64,000 bases of DNA, taken from the NCBI GenBank assembly GCA_001414345.1, contig LLCB01000046.1, positions 124,001 through 188,000 on the forward strand, given 5' to 3'. Within the stretch, counting starts at the first letter, position 1; each line of letters begins with the position of its first letter. Source of the stretch: Hymenoscyphus infarciens. Lineage: Eukaryota; Ascomycota; Leotiomycetes; Helotiales; Helotiaceae. The translations under genes were made by a program, and so were the position numbers. Of this stretch, positions 24,830 to 36,386 are shown in pieces. A model generated the notes under the pieces. That model was not told where the DNA came from. It did no database searches and saw only the letters and a list, made by a program, of their open reading frames with translations.

Positions 24830-27215
24830 TCCTCGGTCTCTAGAGAAGGTTTCTAAGCTAGCTCCTAAGTAGTCGCTTAGATTAGAATATTCTTTAATCT
24901 AGCCTTACTTATACCTACTCTTATAAATGCTTATAGAATAGTAAATAAAGTCCTAGCCTTTATAAGAGATAATATACTATATAACTAGTAATTATTTAAT
25001 ATATACTAGAATAGTATATTAGGGCCTTATAAATAGTACTAAAAGTAAGAAGTAAGGTATAGGAGGTTATATAGTTTAAGTAAGATAGTCTCTTAATTTT
25101 CCTACTTTTATTCTATTACTTTTACTTATACTTTTAAAAGCTCTATATCTACTACTCTATAATACTAAAAATACGCTAAGATACCTTAATATTAGTCTCC
25201 TAAATGCTTAGAAGTCTAGGCTTCTTATCTTAAGAGTTTAAAGCTTAAAGTGTGCTTTTATTACTTTCTAGTAAACCTAGTAAGTGCTCTAGAAAATCAC
25301 ATGTCTACGCTTCCTTAGAGGCCCTTTAATAATAAGATTAAGAACTGTTTATAAAAAGTAAAAGACTACTCTACAAAAGCTATAATATAAAGCTTCGACG
25401 ACTAAGAGAAGAAATAACAGTTGATTATAGAGTCTAGAAGGAAGTAAGAGGCTACTATAAAACGTTCTACTACTAACTACTCTACTCTTATTATTAAGTA
25501 AAAGGAGGATAAATTAGCCGTGGCTAGAGAGCGAGCTATCTAGAAGGAAAAGGCTAAGGCTAGATAATCCTTTTTTATAAAGGCTCTTAGTAAGACTAAA
25601 ATAATTAGAGCGAAAGCACGTAAGAAGGGATTTATCTCTAATAAGAAAAAGGCTAAAAGTAAGTAGTACTCTTAAATTTAGTATATACTACTAATTAGTA
25701 TAGGCTTCTTAGCTCCTCCTTCTCTAACCTATAGAGCGCCGAAGCCTATCTCTATTACTAAAATCTATATTCAAGTAGCTCTATATATCTATATATATAT
25801 AACGAGTACTAAAGACTTCTCTACTACTGAGAGTATTCTTACGATTACGTACACTTCTATAGTATAACGTAGTAAGATAGTTAGAGTATAAATTAATAAC
25901 AACTTTCTGTTTTAAGTACCTTACTTACTTACTAGTAACCCTAAGAATCTATTCAACTTTAAATTAGTACCCTAGAATATATAAGCTAAAAGGTTTATTA
26001 TTAAGCTCCTAGAAGATATCTACTATATAATCCCTACTTCTAGTAGGTAGGATCTTATTAATATACTACTTCTTACTAATATAGCAGAAGACGTCTTTCT
26101 AGCTACGAACGTTACTATTAGAAAGAGAAAAGCTAAGTAATTAAGTACTATAGATTATAAGGAGGTAGACGACGTATAAGCTCTTATATAATACTTTAAT
26201 TTACTAAAAAGTTCTACTAATAAAAAGTACTATAAAGTGTATATAGTATTTAATAACTATATTAATAATAAGCTCTAATCTTTTAAAAAGAGGTAATCTA
26301 TTATACTCTTATAAGATACCTAAGAGCTACTAATTCTACTTCTTTAACTCTTAGCGCCTATTAAGGTACTTAATAACAAGCTTATTATACTCGAAGATAA
26401 CGCTTAGGATAAAGAGAGAGATACTAGGCCTATACTATTACTAAGAGATAGTACTAGTACTAGAGTAAGTATAATATTAGTAGACGATTTAGAATTAGAT
26501 AATCTTCTAGAGATATCTATAATTATCGCTACTTACTTAGAAGACTGCTCTATAATTATTACTACTTATTTAAAAGAGGAAGATAATAGGGATAATAATT
26601 CTAGAGAGAGTTCTAGGAGTAATATAGAAAGTAAGGATATAGATATAGATATAAGAGAGGATATTAATAGTAAAGGAGTATTAACCTTAGGCTTATACTC
26701 GCTGTCGCCTCTTATAAAGGATAAGGAGAAGGAGAGCTTAATAGTACCTACCGAGTTAAATACGCTAGAGAGGGTAGATAAGGTAGTATAATAATAGGTA
26801 GATATAGATAAGTAAATTATAAAAGATCTTAATACTTAATTATATATAGATATTAATACTACTATTATTAAAGGTAGGCTTAAATTAATTAATAAGAAAG
26901 AGTAATTAAAACTTAATTAAGAGCTTAATAAGAGGGTTTCTAATTCGCTTTTACCTACTCCTCTTATACCTACAAATACGCTAGTAAGTAAAATAATATC
27001 TACTACTACGATCGCTTTTATAAATAGCCTTAATTTAAAAAGAAAGAGGAGAGATACTCTCTCTTAAATAACCCTTACTAATTAACCCTCTTATACTACT
27101 AAAAAGGTTAGAATTATATATAGTAAGTATAATAAGAAGAGAGATAAGAAGTAAGGGTATATAGTAGTAGATACTTTAGATATAGATACTAGAAGGATTA
27201 TCTATAATATCTTAA
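24830..27215 (+). pseudogene. Decayed ORF B in the 6.9-kb element
   Basis: A second plus-strand frame, about 2.4 kb, again broken only by TAA/TAG. It contains a Lys/Arg-rich stretch (ARERA, EKAKAR, KIIRAKARKKG around 25520-25630) and, further on, a long Asp/Glu/Ser-rich segment (KEEDNRDNNSRESSRSNIES near 26570). An ATG at 25311 (MSTLPQRPFNN) could be an original start. Basic plus acidic low-complexity regions suggest a nucleic-acid-associated protein, but no family is recognised. The absence of TGA stops is expected under RIP and is not by itself proof of coding. Confidence 0.45.
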
Positions 27216-27946
27216 TTTTATTACTACTTTTTAGTTACTTTTTACTACCTTTACTCTCCTTTTACTCTCTTTACTAAAGTGCTTAAATAATTATAATTTA
27301 AGATTATTTAAGTACTTTAAGTACTACTTTACTAATCGTATATTAATTACTTAATTAGGCTTAGCGTCTCTTACTCTTAGGTTAAATTACATCTGTACTT
27401 ATAGTATTAAAAGTCTTAATTATCTCTTTTCCTCTCTTGTTTATTAGGTACTTATATAACGTTATTATTTATACTAAGTATATATATTACTTTTAATAAT
27501 TTATAATGTTTTAGATAATAGATTTAAAGTTATATTATACTTATATTTAGTATAGTACTAGGTAGTATATATTAATAGAGAGTAAGTAGCAAGCGATTAT
27601 AATACGTATATATTTAATAGATATATATATACTATATTACCTTCTACTTTCTACTCTCGCTTATACTTAAATTTTACGATTTAAGCCTTATAATTTAAGT
27701 ATTATAAATTACGAATACCCTTACTTTAAGCTTTAAGATTACTAATTTAAGCATTTCGATTTACGTCTAAATAGCCTCTAAAAAATCTACGTTTATTAAT
27801 TTACGATTTACGATTTACAATTTAGCTCTAAAGAGCTATATACTTAGAAATCTAAGCTTTACGATTTACGATTTACAATTTGCGATTTACGATTTACGAT
27901 TTAGTCAATTCCGACTTTTAGTACGTACGGGATGCCGTAATAGGTG

Positions 27947-28416
27947 AGGCGTGGTTTCTGAATCCTGATCCAAGATGTCTTATTGTATAATGTAAGGTAT
28001 AATTTATAAACTAGCAAGCCATGCTAGATAAACGACAATTATCAAACGTGTCCCCGGGGACAGTTAAGGAGACGGGGTTTGCTCGTTCCAAAGTTTTACT
28101 AATCCCAGGGAAGAAGTTGCCCCCTGATTATTCCTGGGTACCTAGGTGCCTGGGTGCCTTGGTGGTCTAAGAGTAGCCGGTCCTAGGCCTAGTTTTTTAT
28201 TTCTGGGTAGAACTGAGAGTAGTCATCCTTTCAAAAAAAAAAAAAAATTGTAGAATTTTGGCATGACACGACAGAGATGGTCGCTCAAAGAGTGAAAGAA
28301 AAAACATCGAATATATTGCCTCTGGTATCTATGCGCCCTTTCCCCATCCCCGTTCCCATTCCCATTCCCAACCCTCATCCCCTTTCAATTTCCTTTACTC
28401 ATACTCGTTAACGCCC
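27947..28416. other. Gene-free right flank of the AT island
   Basis: Composition returns abruptly to normal at the element end. Contains TCCTAGGCCTAG-like sequence and a run of 14 A near 28234. It should include the 3' UTR of the minus-strand gene that ends at 28417. Confidence 0.5.
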
Positions 28417-30552
28417 TCACCAAGACTCCCACATCTGATTCCCCATAGCAATCAACCGATTAAACAACTCCTCCCTCAACGCAATAGCAGTAAGTTGCTT
28501 CGTCTTCCCCTCCTTATCAGTAATGATAAGCCCATCCGCAATTTCCCTACTCGTCGCCCATCCCACAACAAGCTTCGTCTTCCATCCCAACCCGCCAACC
28601 TTCTTAATCTCCTGAACATCGCCTATAGCAACACTCCAAACAGGTTCGATATCCTCCCTCTCCGTCGTCCAACTCAACGCGGGCGTCGTGGCGGTGGTAG
28701 TAATATACGCATGACCCTTCTTTCCCTGATACCTGCAAGGAAAGGCTATCGGTCCTGCTTCTCTCTCTGGGCCGTTGCGTAGAACTCCGAGGCGATTTTT
28801 GGCGTGGCCTGAGCCGGCTGCGGCTTTGAGACGGTCCGTTCCGAGGATGGTTTCTACGCCTCCTTTGGTTGCGGATTTTATGGCTCCGATGAGACGACGA
28901 CCGTGTTGTTTTTTCTTTGGGGCGGCGGTGGAGGAGGGGGAGGTTGGGTCTGGGTGGATTGCTGTTGCGAGTTCGTGGTCTGGGACGCCTTCTGTGGGTA
29001 TCAGTAAGATTTTTGTGGTCTTTGAAAGGCGAAATTTGGGATCTACTTACCGAGATGGTCTAGATCTTCACCTGCCGTTTCGTGTGCAACATCTGGCGGT
29101 GCTGGACCAGAATATGGAGGTGGAGGAAGGGGTGCTTTGTTGTGTTCTCCGATTCTTAAAAGCGTAATCGTAAGTTGTGCATTGGTTGGAACACCCTTGA
29201 GAAGTGTATTCCTGATCTCCAAAAGCTTCTGCCAATTTGGAAACCTGCGATTCAGATAATCCAAACCACGCCAAATAATTGGATCTGCGAAAAATCCAAA
29301 GCCGATGAAGAAGCCATTTATCTTGTAGAACATGTATGAACTTGTGAAAATGGAGACGAGAAGGACAGGAGCAAGAACAGCAGCAAGTTTCATCCTCGGT
29401 TTCTCTTTTGGAAACGGGGCAGTGGGCGATAAAGCGTTGGCAAATCTCTCGTAGCCATCTGAGATATCGGCGATGATATGCATCACTGGTCTAGTCTTCG
29501 ACCACATAGCTGCCGACATCGGTTCCTTGGTTTTATCATGTGTGGCATTTGGTTTTCCTCCTGCGGCTCTGTCTTTAGCGTTCGCAGCTCCCATAGCGAT
29601 GTCTGTAGGATCTGGAGCCTTGTCTTCGACACTACTCGCTCCTTCCTCCTCGCTGTGTGGATCTCCTTGGGGGTGTTTTCCAGAAGCTGAAGATATGGCG
29701 ATTGATGTGAAGCTGCTGACGAAATTACTAGCTTCTTGCTCGACAGCCTCGCCTTGGTGTTTTTCTGGAGCTCCAGTGAGGGAGTTGTCACTTCCCAAAA
29801 CCCCAGCACTCGGTTTCTTGATACCTCCGGTTTTGGAATCGATCAATGCGATTGGAGCAGGCGGGAAACAGTAATTTCGAGAGGGAGGATAGACGATCAA
29901 GATCATGATAAATGATATGAGTGTTGGGACGAGAAAATTGAGGAGCCAGGCTAAGAAGTAAACTCCCAAGAAAGCCAGTGTACGGTTTCGTTCGCGCCAA
30001 GATCGAATTCTTGCGATGTGCTTATAAAAACCAACGGCCCCGATGATAACAGTCATGTAAAGTCGCTCGATATTAGCTCGTAATTTATCGGGAGAGAATT
30101 CTTCTTCGTCTGCAATATTTAGGTCGAGGCCTCCGAGTGGTGGTTCGGGAAGTGATTTGACGTGATACATTTGCTATTTAAAATCAGCAACCATAACCAT
30201 CACACCCTAGTTTTCTTTTTGAAATAGAATTCCAGGAACGTACCTTGTTGAATCTCCGAACCAAAGTCCATAATTCCTCATTTGGAAGTCCTCCAACCAA
30301 AGGTGTTGGTACATCCGCATCAGGGTCATTCCATCCTAAATCTCGAACCTCTATTTGGCCATGATCTAGTTGAGCTGCTCCTTTCTCATCATGATCAGCT
30401 TTTGCAAGTTCGTGGCTATCGGTAGGTATTTCTTGAGGTGCAGCTCCGACGACCTCTGGTTCATCATCCAGACTATCAACTTTTGGGAAGACTGTGGTTG
30501 TGGGAGGAGGCTCAGGCCCAACAGGGACGGAGCGGGTATCCGGGGTGGACAT
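28417..30552 (-). CDS. DUF3292-family membrane protein
   Basis: Fungus-specific protein of unknown function matching what I know of the DUF3292 family. Three exons, 30552-30244, 30173-29051 and 28991-28417, give 668 residues with in-frame junctions (introns 70 and 59 bp). Order: acidic, Pro-rich N-terminus; a conserved DLGWNDPDADVPTPLVGGLP block near residue 75; FSPDKLRANIERLYMTVIIG; hydrophobic pairs AFLGVYFLAWLLNFLVPTLI and LAAVLAPVLLVSIFTSSYMF; IIWRGLDYLNRRFPNWQKLL; a basic APKKKQHGRRLIGAIKS segment; and a C-terminal beta-rich domain resembling a lipid- or membrane-binding GRAM/PH-like fold (SVAIGDVQEIKKVGGLGWKT). The role is unknown; the two hairpin-like membrane segments suggest an ER or organelle-associated protein. 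Confidence 0.85.
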
Positions 30553-31016
30553 GATTACTCTTCAGAGGAAGAAGTGTGATTCTGACTTTGTTGATAAACT
30601 CGTAGGGGGGGAGATAGTTGCCAGGAAGCTTGGAAGACTTTTAGGGTGGAGTCAACGTGCGCTACGTCATGTGGCTGAAATGAATTCCATCTGCAGGTGA
30701 AAGACGGGAGTGGCTTCCTCCAAAGAAGTAGGTAGTTGAAATTTATTGGGTTCCCAGACGAGTCTAGTTCCTTTGTTGTTCTAAGACATTTTTTTGGGTA
30801 CTGCTTCTCTCCACAAGCGATGATATCATAGGTTTTTGCAAACAGGGATTCTGGTTACACAAGGCAATATATCCATAGGCTTGTGAGACTTAATAAATGA
30901 ATACTTGTGGTGAAGTACAGCGTGAAATAGCATAGAAGAATTGAGAAACTCGAATTTCCACGTACCTGATAATTCAGTTCTCAAGAGCGTTCCTAGTTCT
31001 GTGGAATGTTTGATGA
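30553..31016. other. Intergenic region
   Basis: Promoter side of the DUF3292 gene and 3' side of the Rad51-family gene, both on the minus strand. No gene seen. Confidence 0.5.
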
Positions 31017-32868
31017 TCAATGTGCAAGTTCATCCTCACTATCATCCTCACTATCAGCTATCTCAGCAACAGACTTCTTCCTACCTCCCTCATCTTCCTC
31101 GTCTCCACCATCATCCCCTTCCTCCTCCTCTTCAACCTCCTCTTCTTTCTCAGCAGGATCAGGAATTAAAATATCCTCACTACCCTGCCATTGAGGCGGC
31201 ATTACCGGAACATCTTCTTCATCTTCTTCTGCCCATCCGTAGTCTTCGTCGTCTTCTCCTTCACTATCGGGTATTTCCATTGAACGCTTGCGTTTCTGGG
31301 GGATGTTTTGGGGTGTTGAGGTTAGGGCTTGATTATCTGTTTGGGCTGCGAAATGAGGTGGATAGCTTGGTCCTGGTCGTTGGAATATGGCGGAGAACGA
31401 GGGGAGTGGTAGTGATGACAGTCCGGTCTACAAAAGTCGCATTTAGTGGGTGATATGTTCCGTAAACTTCAGTCGTGGTAACAAAACCGATAATCATCAT
31501 TCCAAAAGTCATGAGTAAGGGAGAAAGACATACCTCACTAATAGTAAATCCCGCCAACCAACCTCGTCCTTCCGGAAGAGCCGTACCCTCCGCCTTAATC
31601 ACCTGAGCCAACCTCACACCATCCACCTGATTCCCATCTTCATCATTCCAACCCCAATCTCTAAACAACACAAACCTACAACCAAGCGCTTGTTCCCAAG
31701 CCGTGATCCCAATCGCCGGTGCAAGAATAGCACCAATACCCGGTCGCATTCTGGTCACACACTGAGAGAGGATGACAATGGCCATATTTCGAGTTGCCGC
31801 AAGCTTTTGGAGCGTGTTGAGAAGATTTTGAAGAATTGGAAACTTTCGTGCTGAGGGGTTTTGTGGTTTGGGTACTACTGAGAATTAATGACTGGAAGCA
31901 AGAAATGAGAAGGAATTGAAGTCATACCACCAGGTTTCTTTGGTGCTGCGGGGGGATCGGCTGTACGAGGAAATGCGGTGCCCATGAGAGTCGAGAAGGA
32001 GTCGATTATAATGAGACTTGTGTTCCGAGGTGGATTGTTCTCTGTGGGGGCTAGGAACAGCGCCAATAGATGGGCGAGAGTTGGAGCTGAAAAGTGTATT
32101 AGCTTTTCAAGGAGATCGGTTGTATTGAGCGGTTCTGTTGATGAAGGGTTCCCTGAGGCGGCTTTTGTTGTTTGAATCGAGTCCAGTATACGAAGAAAAC
32201 GTAGAGCTGGTAGAGGGTGTGAAGCATCTGGGAGGTGAGAGTGTCAGAATGGTATTTTAACAGCAGAGACAGTGTCAATAACACAGGTAATATCGCTTAA
32301 AAATTATGCCAACTCATATATGAGACGAAGGGAATGAAACAAAAATTGAGGGAATAAATATGCATAAGAAAATAAGAGAGAGCGCACGATCAAAGGATAC
32401 CTGTGAGAGCTGACGAAGAATGAAAATATTTCAAGTACATACCCACCCAGACCACCGTCTCACCCGAGAACAATGCATTTGCAGCTAATTGCATACTAAC
32501 ACACCTTCAGTAAGACTCTTTTCTCATCACTTCAGAAAGTACTAACCCAAGCGCAGTTTTGCCAACTCCAGGAGGACCATAAACCTCAGTGACCTTGCCT
32601 CTCGAAACACCGCCATAAAAGGGGTCAACACTCTCACTCTGTGGATCTCGATTTTGAAGACCCAAGTCAAGAGGAGGTAACCCGGTGGAAATACATCGCG
32701 TCGGAGACGTCTTTAGGTGTTGCAGGGCATGTGCGGCGGAGATGGTGGGCATGCGATCTGGTTTTGTCAGCTCGTACCTATAATTCTCCGAGGTAAATGT
32801 GGTTTCTTACGCGGAGGGGAGGATGAGAAGTTGGAAACCCCCGGGCCGTGGAGAGATTCGTAGTCCAT
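31017..32868 (-). CDS. Rad51/RecA-family DNA repair protein (Rad55-like paralog)
   Basis: Six exons, 32868-32811, 32757-32547, 32495-32443, 32227-31928, 31874-31534 and 31427-31017, all joining in frame, give 457 residues. Walker A is GPPGVGKT near residue 80, and the intron after GKTALG is followed by MQLAANALFSGETVVWVG. Walker B is TSLIIIDSFSTLMG. The ATRNMAIVILSQCVTRMRP block matches the RecA L2 region. No N-terminal helix-hairpin-helix domain is present, which argues for a Rad55-type paralog instead of Rad51, Dmc1 or Rad57. The C-terminus has a KRKRS basic patch followed by a very acidic tail ending EDDSEDELAH. Such paralogs help load Rad51 during homologous recombination. The fourth intron (32228-32442, 215 bp) is long for this window. 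The exact paralog is uncertain. Confidence 0.85.
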
Positions 32869-33184
32869 GGTATGTCGACATGGCGAAGCCTTCTATTCGT
32901 TGTGCGTGGTTGAGGTAATTGACAAGGCTGCAGCTTCAAGAGACAAAAGGTACCCCGAACTTTAGCCGCGCCTACTTAACTTCCCCAAATATTGACATGG
33001 AAGGTTTTGACGCGTAGAGAAAGTGAACAACGCGTCGAAGATTCCAAAGCATCCAAAGTGAAGTATTCTATGCTGAAATTCGGGTGTAGTGAAAACTGAA
33101 GTTTGGGTGCAAGTCTCACATGAAGACAGCTTCGCGTTCTCGCAGCATGACTTCGCGACATTGTATGACACAAATGAAATTACA
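32869..33184. promoter_or_regulatory. Upstream region of the Rad51-family gene
   Basis: 316 bp before the minus-strand start, shared with any plus-strand transcript of the small ORF at 33185. Two ACGCGT (MluI-box-like) hexamers lie at 33010 and 33030. That motif marks cell-cycle or DNA-replication genes in yeasts, which would suit a repair gene, but a chance match is possible. Confidence 0.35.
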
Positions 33185-33358
33185 ATGGCACCTACTACCA
33201 CGGATACAAATCATACAATATCGCAATATATTGAAACCATTGACAAACAAAGGCTTCCATCCCAAATGTCTCCAGCACGGTTGGCGTTTTATCATGAGAA
33301 ATTGGAATTGCCTGGCCAGCCATTGGATTCGGTCTGGCCATACTCGTATCGCGGATAA
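33185..33358 (+). CDS. Possible 57-residue protein
   Basis: Uninterrupted frame from an ATG in good context (TTACAATGGCA) with a composition like real protein: MAPTTTDTNHTISQYIETID at the start and PSQMSPARLAFYHEKLELPG later. No signal peptide, membrane segment or known domain. It sits divergently beside the Rad51-family gene. Could equally be a chance frame or the first exon of a lost gene. Confidence 0.3.
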   Translation: MAPTTTDTNHTISQYIETIDKQRLPSQMSPARLAFYHEKLELPGQPLDSVWPYSYRG

Positions 33359-34195
33359 CAACAACATTTGCCCTGGCCTGGCCTGGCCTGGCAATTGGGA
33401 TTGCAGTCTCTAATTTGTCGGATACGGGTTCTTCGACCTCTTTTCCCCACCTCGTTGGAGTAGATTCTCGTAATTGGTGGGGGATGACCGAATTGTATGG
33501 GGCTCCGGGGACGAGAGTCCTATTTCTGGACTAGGCATTTCTGGACTATTTCTGGAGACCCTTGATGCTTACTCATCCAAACTCAAGCTTTGGGGATAGG
33601 AGAGAGGCTGATTCTCATTCATTTGGCAGTCAAACAAGTACTTGTACGAGGTGTAGGAGGTTGTTGGATTCCTTTGTACGTGTAACTCCAATAGAAATCT
33701 ACGTACTCTGTATCACCAACCGATTCCTGATTTCCCTTTCTGTTCCTGTGGCTTATTCGAGGTACCGTTTCAAACGCCAATTTTGCTTTTCTCTCGTTGG
33801 TTTGATGAGGTCGAAACATGGTGGGGGTTCACAGCCTTTGACAATTGGCGCCTTGTTCAACACCAGATTCCTCTACGGGGTACTTATGTCCTCCCAATGT
33901 GGACTCTTGACCCTTGTCAGCGGGAACGACCTGGAGAGGAGGTGATTGGCTTCACTGTGAGTCCCGATATGACGGCATAAACAAATAGTATAGTTTAGTG
34001 GCCGTATGATCCCTGCTCACTCCCCTGAATCATCCTCGTCCTCGATTGGGACGCTTGAGATGAACTTCCTCTGTTTGCTCCACCTCCGCTCTCCAGAAAT
34101 ACTCGGCCGTCGCCCACATGTGAGAACGCCTAGAGCTTCTCCATCCACAGTCTTTACTTTGTCTCCCGAAAGATAGCTGATAACTTCAGATCAAC
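33359..34195. other. Intergenic region upstream of GH76
   Basis: No gene supported. Contains a short TGGCCTGGCCTGGCCTGGC tandem at about 33371-33390. The last 150 bp are pyrimidine-rich and likely the promoter/leader of the mannosidase gene. Confidence 0.45.
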
Positions 34196-35640
34196 ATGCA
34201 ATTCTCCCGGCCCGTATGCGCAGTGCTCCTCGGAGCTGTGCCTGCAGTTCTCGCCGTCAGTCTCGATGTCGCAAACACTGGTGAGTAACCATCTACAAAC
34301 GGATCACATATTATTTTCGCATCTATTGAACTGACATATCTATAGACTCAATTAAATCAGCTGCAAGCACTGTCGCCCACGGAATGATGTCCTACTACAA
34401 GGGAAATGTCACCAACACCCCCGAGACGCTTGGAGTTCTTCCTGAACCCTACTACTGGTGGGAGTCGGGAGCTTTGTGGGGCGCAATGTTGGACTATTAT
34501 CACTACACGGGCGATTCATCCTACAACGATGTTCTTACTCAAGCACTTCTCAGTCAGGTCGGCCCCGAGCAAGACTTCATGGTTCCCAGACACGCAAAAG
34601 ACGAAGGAAACGATGATCAAGCATTTTGGGGATTTGCTGCCATGTCTGCTGCGGAGAAGGACTTTCCACAACCAACAACTGGCGATTACACCTGGGTCCA
34701 ACTAGTCGAGAGATTATGGAATACGCAAGTCGTACGATGGGATACCGAGCACTGTGGTGGTGGTTTAAGATGGCAAATCTTCGACTTCAACAAAGGTTAC
34801 AACTACAAGAACACAGTCTCCAACGGTGCTTTCTTCCAACTCTCGGCACGATTGGCCCGTTTCACCGGGAACCAGACATACGTCGATTGGGCAGAGAAGT
34901 CCTACAAATGGGCCGTTGATCTAGACCTAATCACGCCAGATTACCACGTTTACGATGGGGCAGACATCTCAACAAACTGCTCTGAATCAACCAAGCTCAT
35001 CTGGACATACAATGCCGGTATCTACCTCTACGGCGCAGCCATGATGTACAACTACACCAATGCCTCTTCCACGTGGCTCGAGAGAACGGTGGGTTTCTAC
35101 AACGCAACATCCAACTTCTTCAACCCCTTCGAGAACGCCACCGGTGTGATGTTCGAGCCAGCATGTGAGACGGTCAATACGTGTGATACAGATCAATACT
35201 CCTTCAAAGCTTACCTCTCCCGCTTCATGTGGGCAACCACCCTCATCGCCCCATTCACCACCGCAGCAACAACGCAGCTCCTGACCACTTCCGCGTCCGC
35301 AGCAGCGAAAGCCTGCTCGGGACCAAGCGATGGAGTAACCTGCGGAGCACGCTGGTACCAAGCGGGCTACGACGGAATTTGGGGGGTGGGACAACAAATG
35401 AGTGCCCTAGAAGTAATTCAAGGACTCCTAGTCTCGAAAAGTGTTGCTCCTCTCCACAGCGGACAGGTTCACCTCAAATCTACACCTGTTACATCTACTG
35501 CATCGGTTCCCAGCGCTACTGCGACGCCCTCTCCTACGACTGCGAAGAAGGGAGAGGGAAATGTGAACAGCTTTGGACCGAGTACTACCATGTGGGCGGC
35601 TACTATTATTGCTACTCAAGCATTCAGATTGGGGCGATGA
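34196..35640 (+). CDS. GH76 mannan endo-1,6-alpha-mannosidase (Dcw1/Dfg5 type)
   Basis: Cell-wall enzyme family that acts on alpha-1,6-mannan of GPI glycans and is thought to cross-link GPI proteins to wall glucan. Two exons, 34196-34280 and 34346-35640 (intron 65 bp, branch CTGAC), give 459 residues. A signal peptide covers about residues 1-21 (VCAVLLGAVPAVLA). GH76 hallmarks: PYYWWESGALWGAMLDYYHY, the paired acids in DEGNDDQAFWGFAAMSA, CGGGLRWQIFDFNKGYNYKN, NGAFFQLSARLARFTGN and IWTYNAGIYLYGAAMMYNYT. Several N-glycosylation sites are present. The C-terminus is a Ser/Thr-rich stalk ending in a short hydrophobic tail (MWAATIIATQAF), compatible with GPI anchoring. It may act with wall proteins mannosylated by the Pmt2 encoded upstream in the window; that link is inference. 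Confidence 0.93.
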
Positions 35641-36071
35641 ACGGACGGAAAGATATGCGATGATATAGATGATCGGGCCTGGTCTGGAAAAAGGGGTTTC
35701 GGGTGGATGGGATTGGAGAAATGTACATGGAAGGGAAAAGGCACATAATATGCATAATAGCATGCCACGGAGGGAACAGGTTCGAGGCCATCATCACATA
35801 CGGGACAATTTTGGGCTTCTTTCTTTTTTTTCTTTTTTTATGTTTTGTTCTTATACCACATAGACCAAGCGCGGCGTTCGGGATGGGAATGGGTTACACT
35901 TTAGATTCGAGCTGAGCGAGCGAAGGAGCGTCTTGATACATACTAAACTGACGAAAAAATAATCTATAATTGAATGAATGCAAATATCTCTGTGAATATG
36001 TCGAGTTGTGAAAATGAACCTCGGAACTTGCCTCGAACTTAAGTCAATTGTCCTTTTTTCCACTTGGGACT
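35641..36071. other. 3' flank of the GH76 gene
   Basis: T-rich run at 35818-35845 and AATAAT-like signals suit a polyadenylation region. No gene. Confidence 0.45.
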
Positions 36072-36180
36072 TTGCTAGCGCCTCGCTTGTCCTGCCCCAC
36101 CCCCGCATTTTAGGTCCGCCTCTGATGGTTAGCTCTGGACCTCTGGAGTTTTGTTGCATGTCGCGCGGTTAACCTTGCGG
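36072..36180 (-). repeat. Dispersed repeat B, copy 1 (inverted)
   Basis: About 109 bp whose reverse complement matches 46167-46260. Shared blocks in order are GCAAGGTTA, CGCGCGACATGCAACAAAAC, GGCG, AATGCGG, GACAAGCGAG and CGCTAGCAA. The two copies are in opposite orientation, 10 kb apart, on either side of PNS1, the Erg26-like gene and the secreted-protein gene. They share the GCAACAAAA tail with the satellite family. Confidence 0.75.
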
Positions 36181-36386
36181 GTTGGGATTGGAAGTGGGGG
36201 GATCCACAAGAAAGTAAAGAAAATCGCGTAATATAACCACGGCGAGTGAAGCTTCCCCCCATCTCGTGCAAACCAAAGTTAGAGTTGAGAAAGTGTCTCT
36301 GATACGTGCTGTAAAAAAAAATTTAAATGTGAAAGAATTGATAAAGTGTTTATTTGAAGATTTATGAGACGGGGTTAGATAGTAGG

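Larger units (their letters stand above)
21046..27946. mobile_element. 6.9-kb TIR transposon, heavily RIP-mutated
   Basis: About 170 bp at each end are inverted copies: 21047-21214 against 27772-27946. Matching landmarks in order are the terminal GCGTCC/GCATCC motif, a CTAAAAGTCG-like block, AAATCGTAAATCG iterons, AAAGCTTAGATTTCTAAG, TATATAGC and AACGTAGATTTTTTAGA. ATAGGT lies within a few bases outside both ends, which may be the remnant of a 9-10-bp target duplication. The interior is almost devoid of CA/TG and contains two long frames interrupted only by TAA or TAG. Long TIRs plus a roughly 9-bp duplication would fit a Mutator-like or another large class II element; the transposase class is not identified. 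The two 0.72-kb elements share its ends. Confidence 0.75.

Noticed and set aside
21046..27946. LTR retrotransposon interpretation of the large element
   Set aside because: The ends are inverted, not direct, repeats and no primer-binding site or polypurine tract is visible.
33562..33945. 127-residue plus-strand frame upstream of GH76
   Set aside because: No domain, contradicting frames on both strands and no splice or start evidence.
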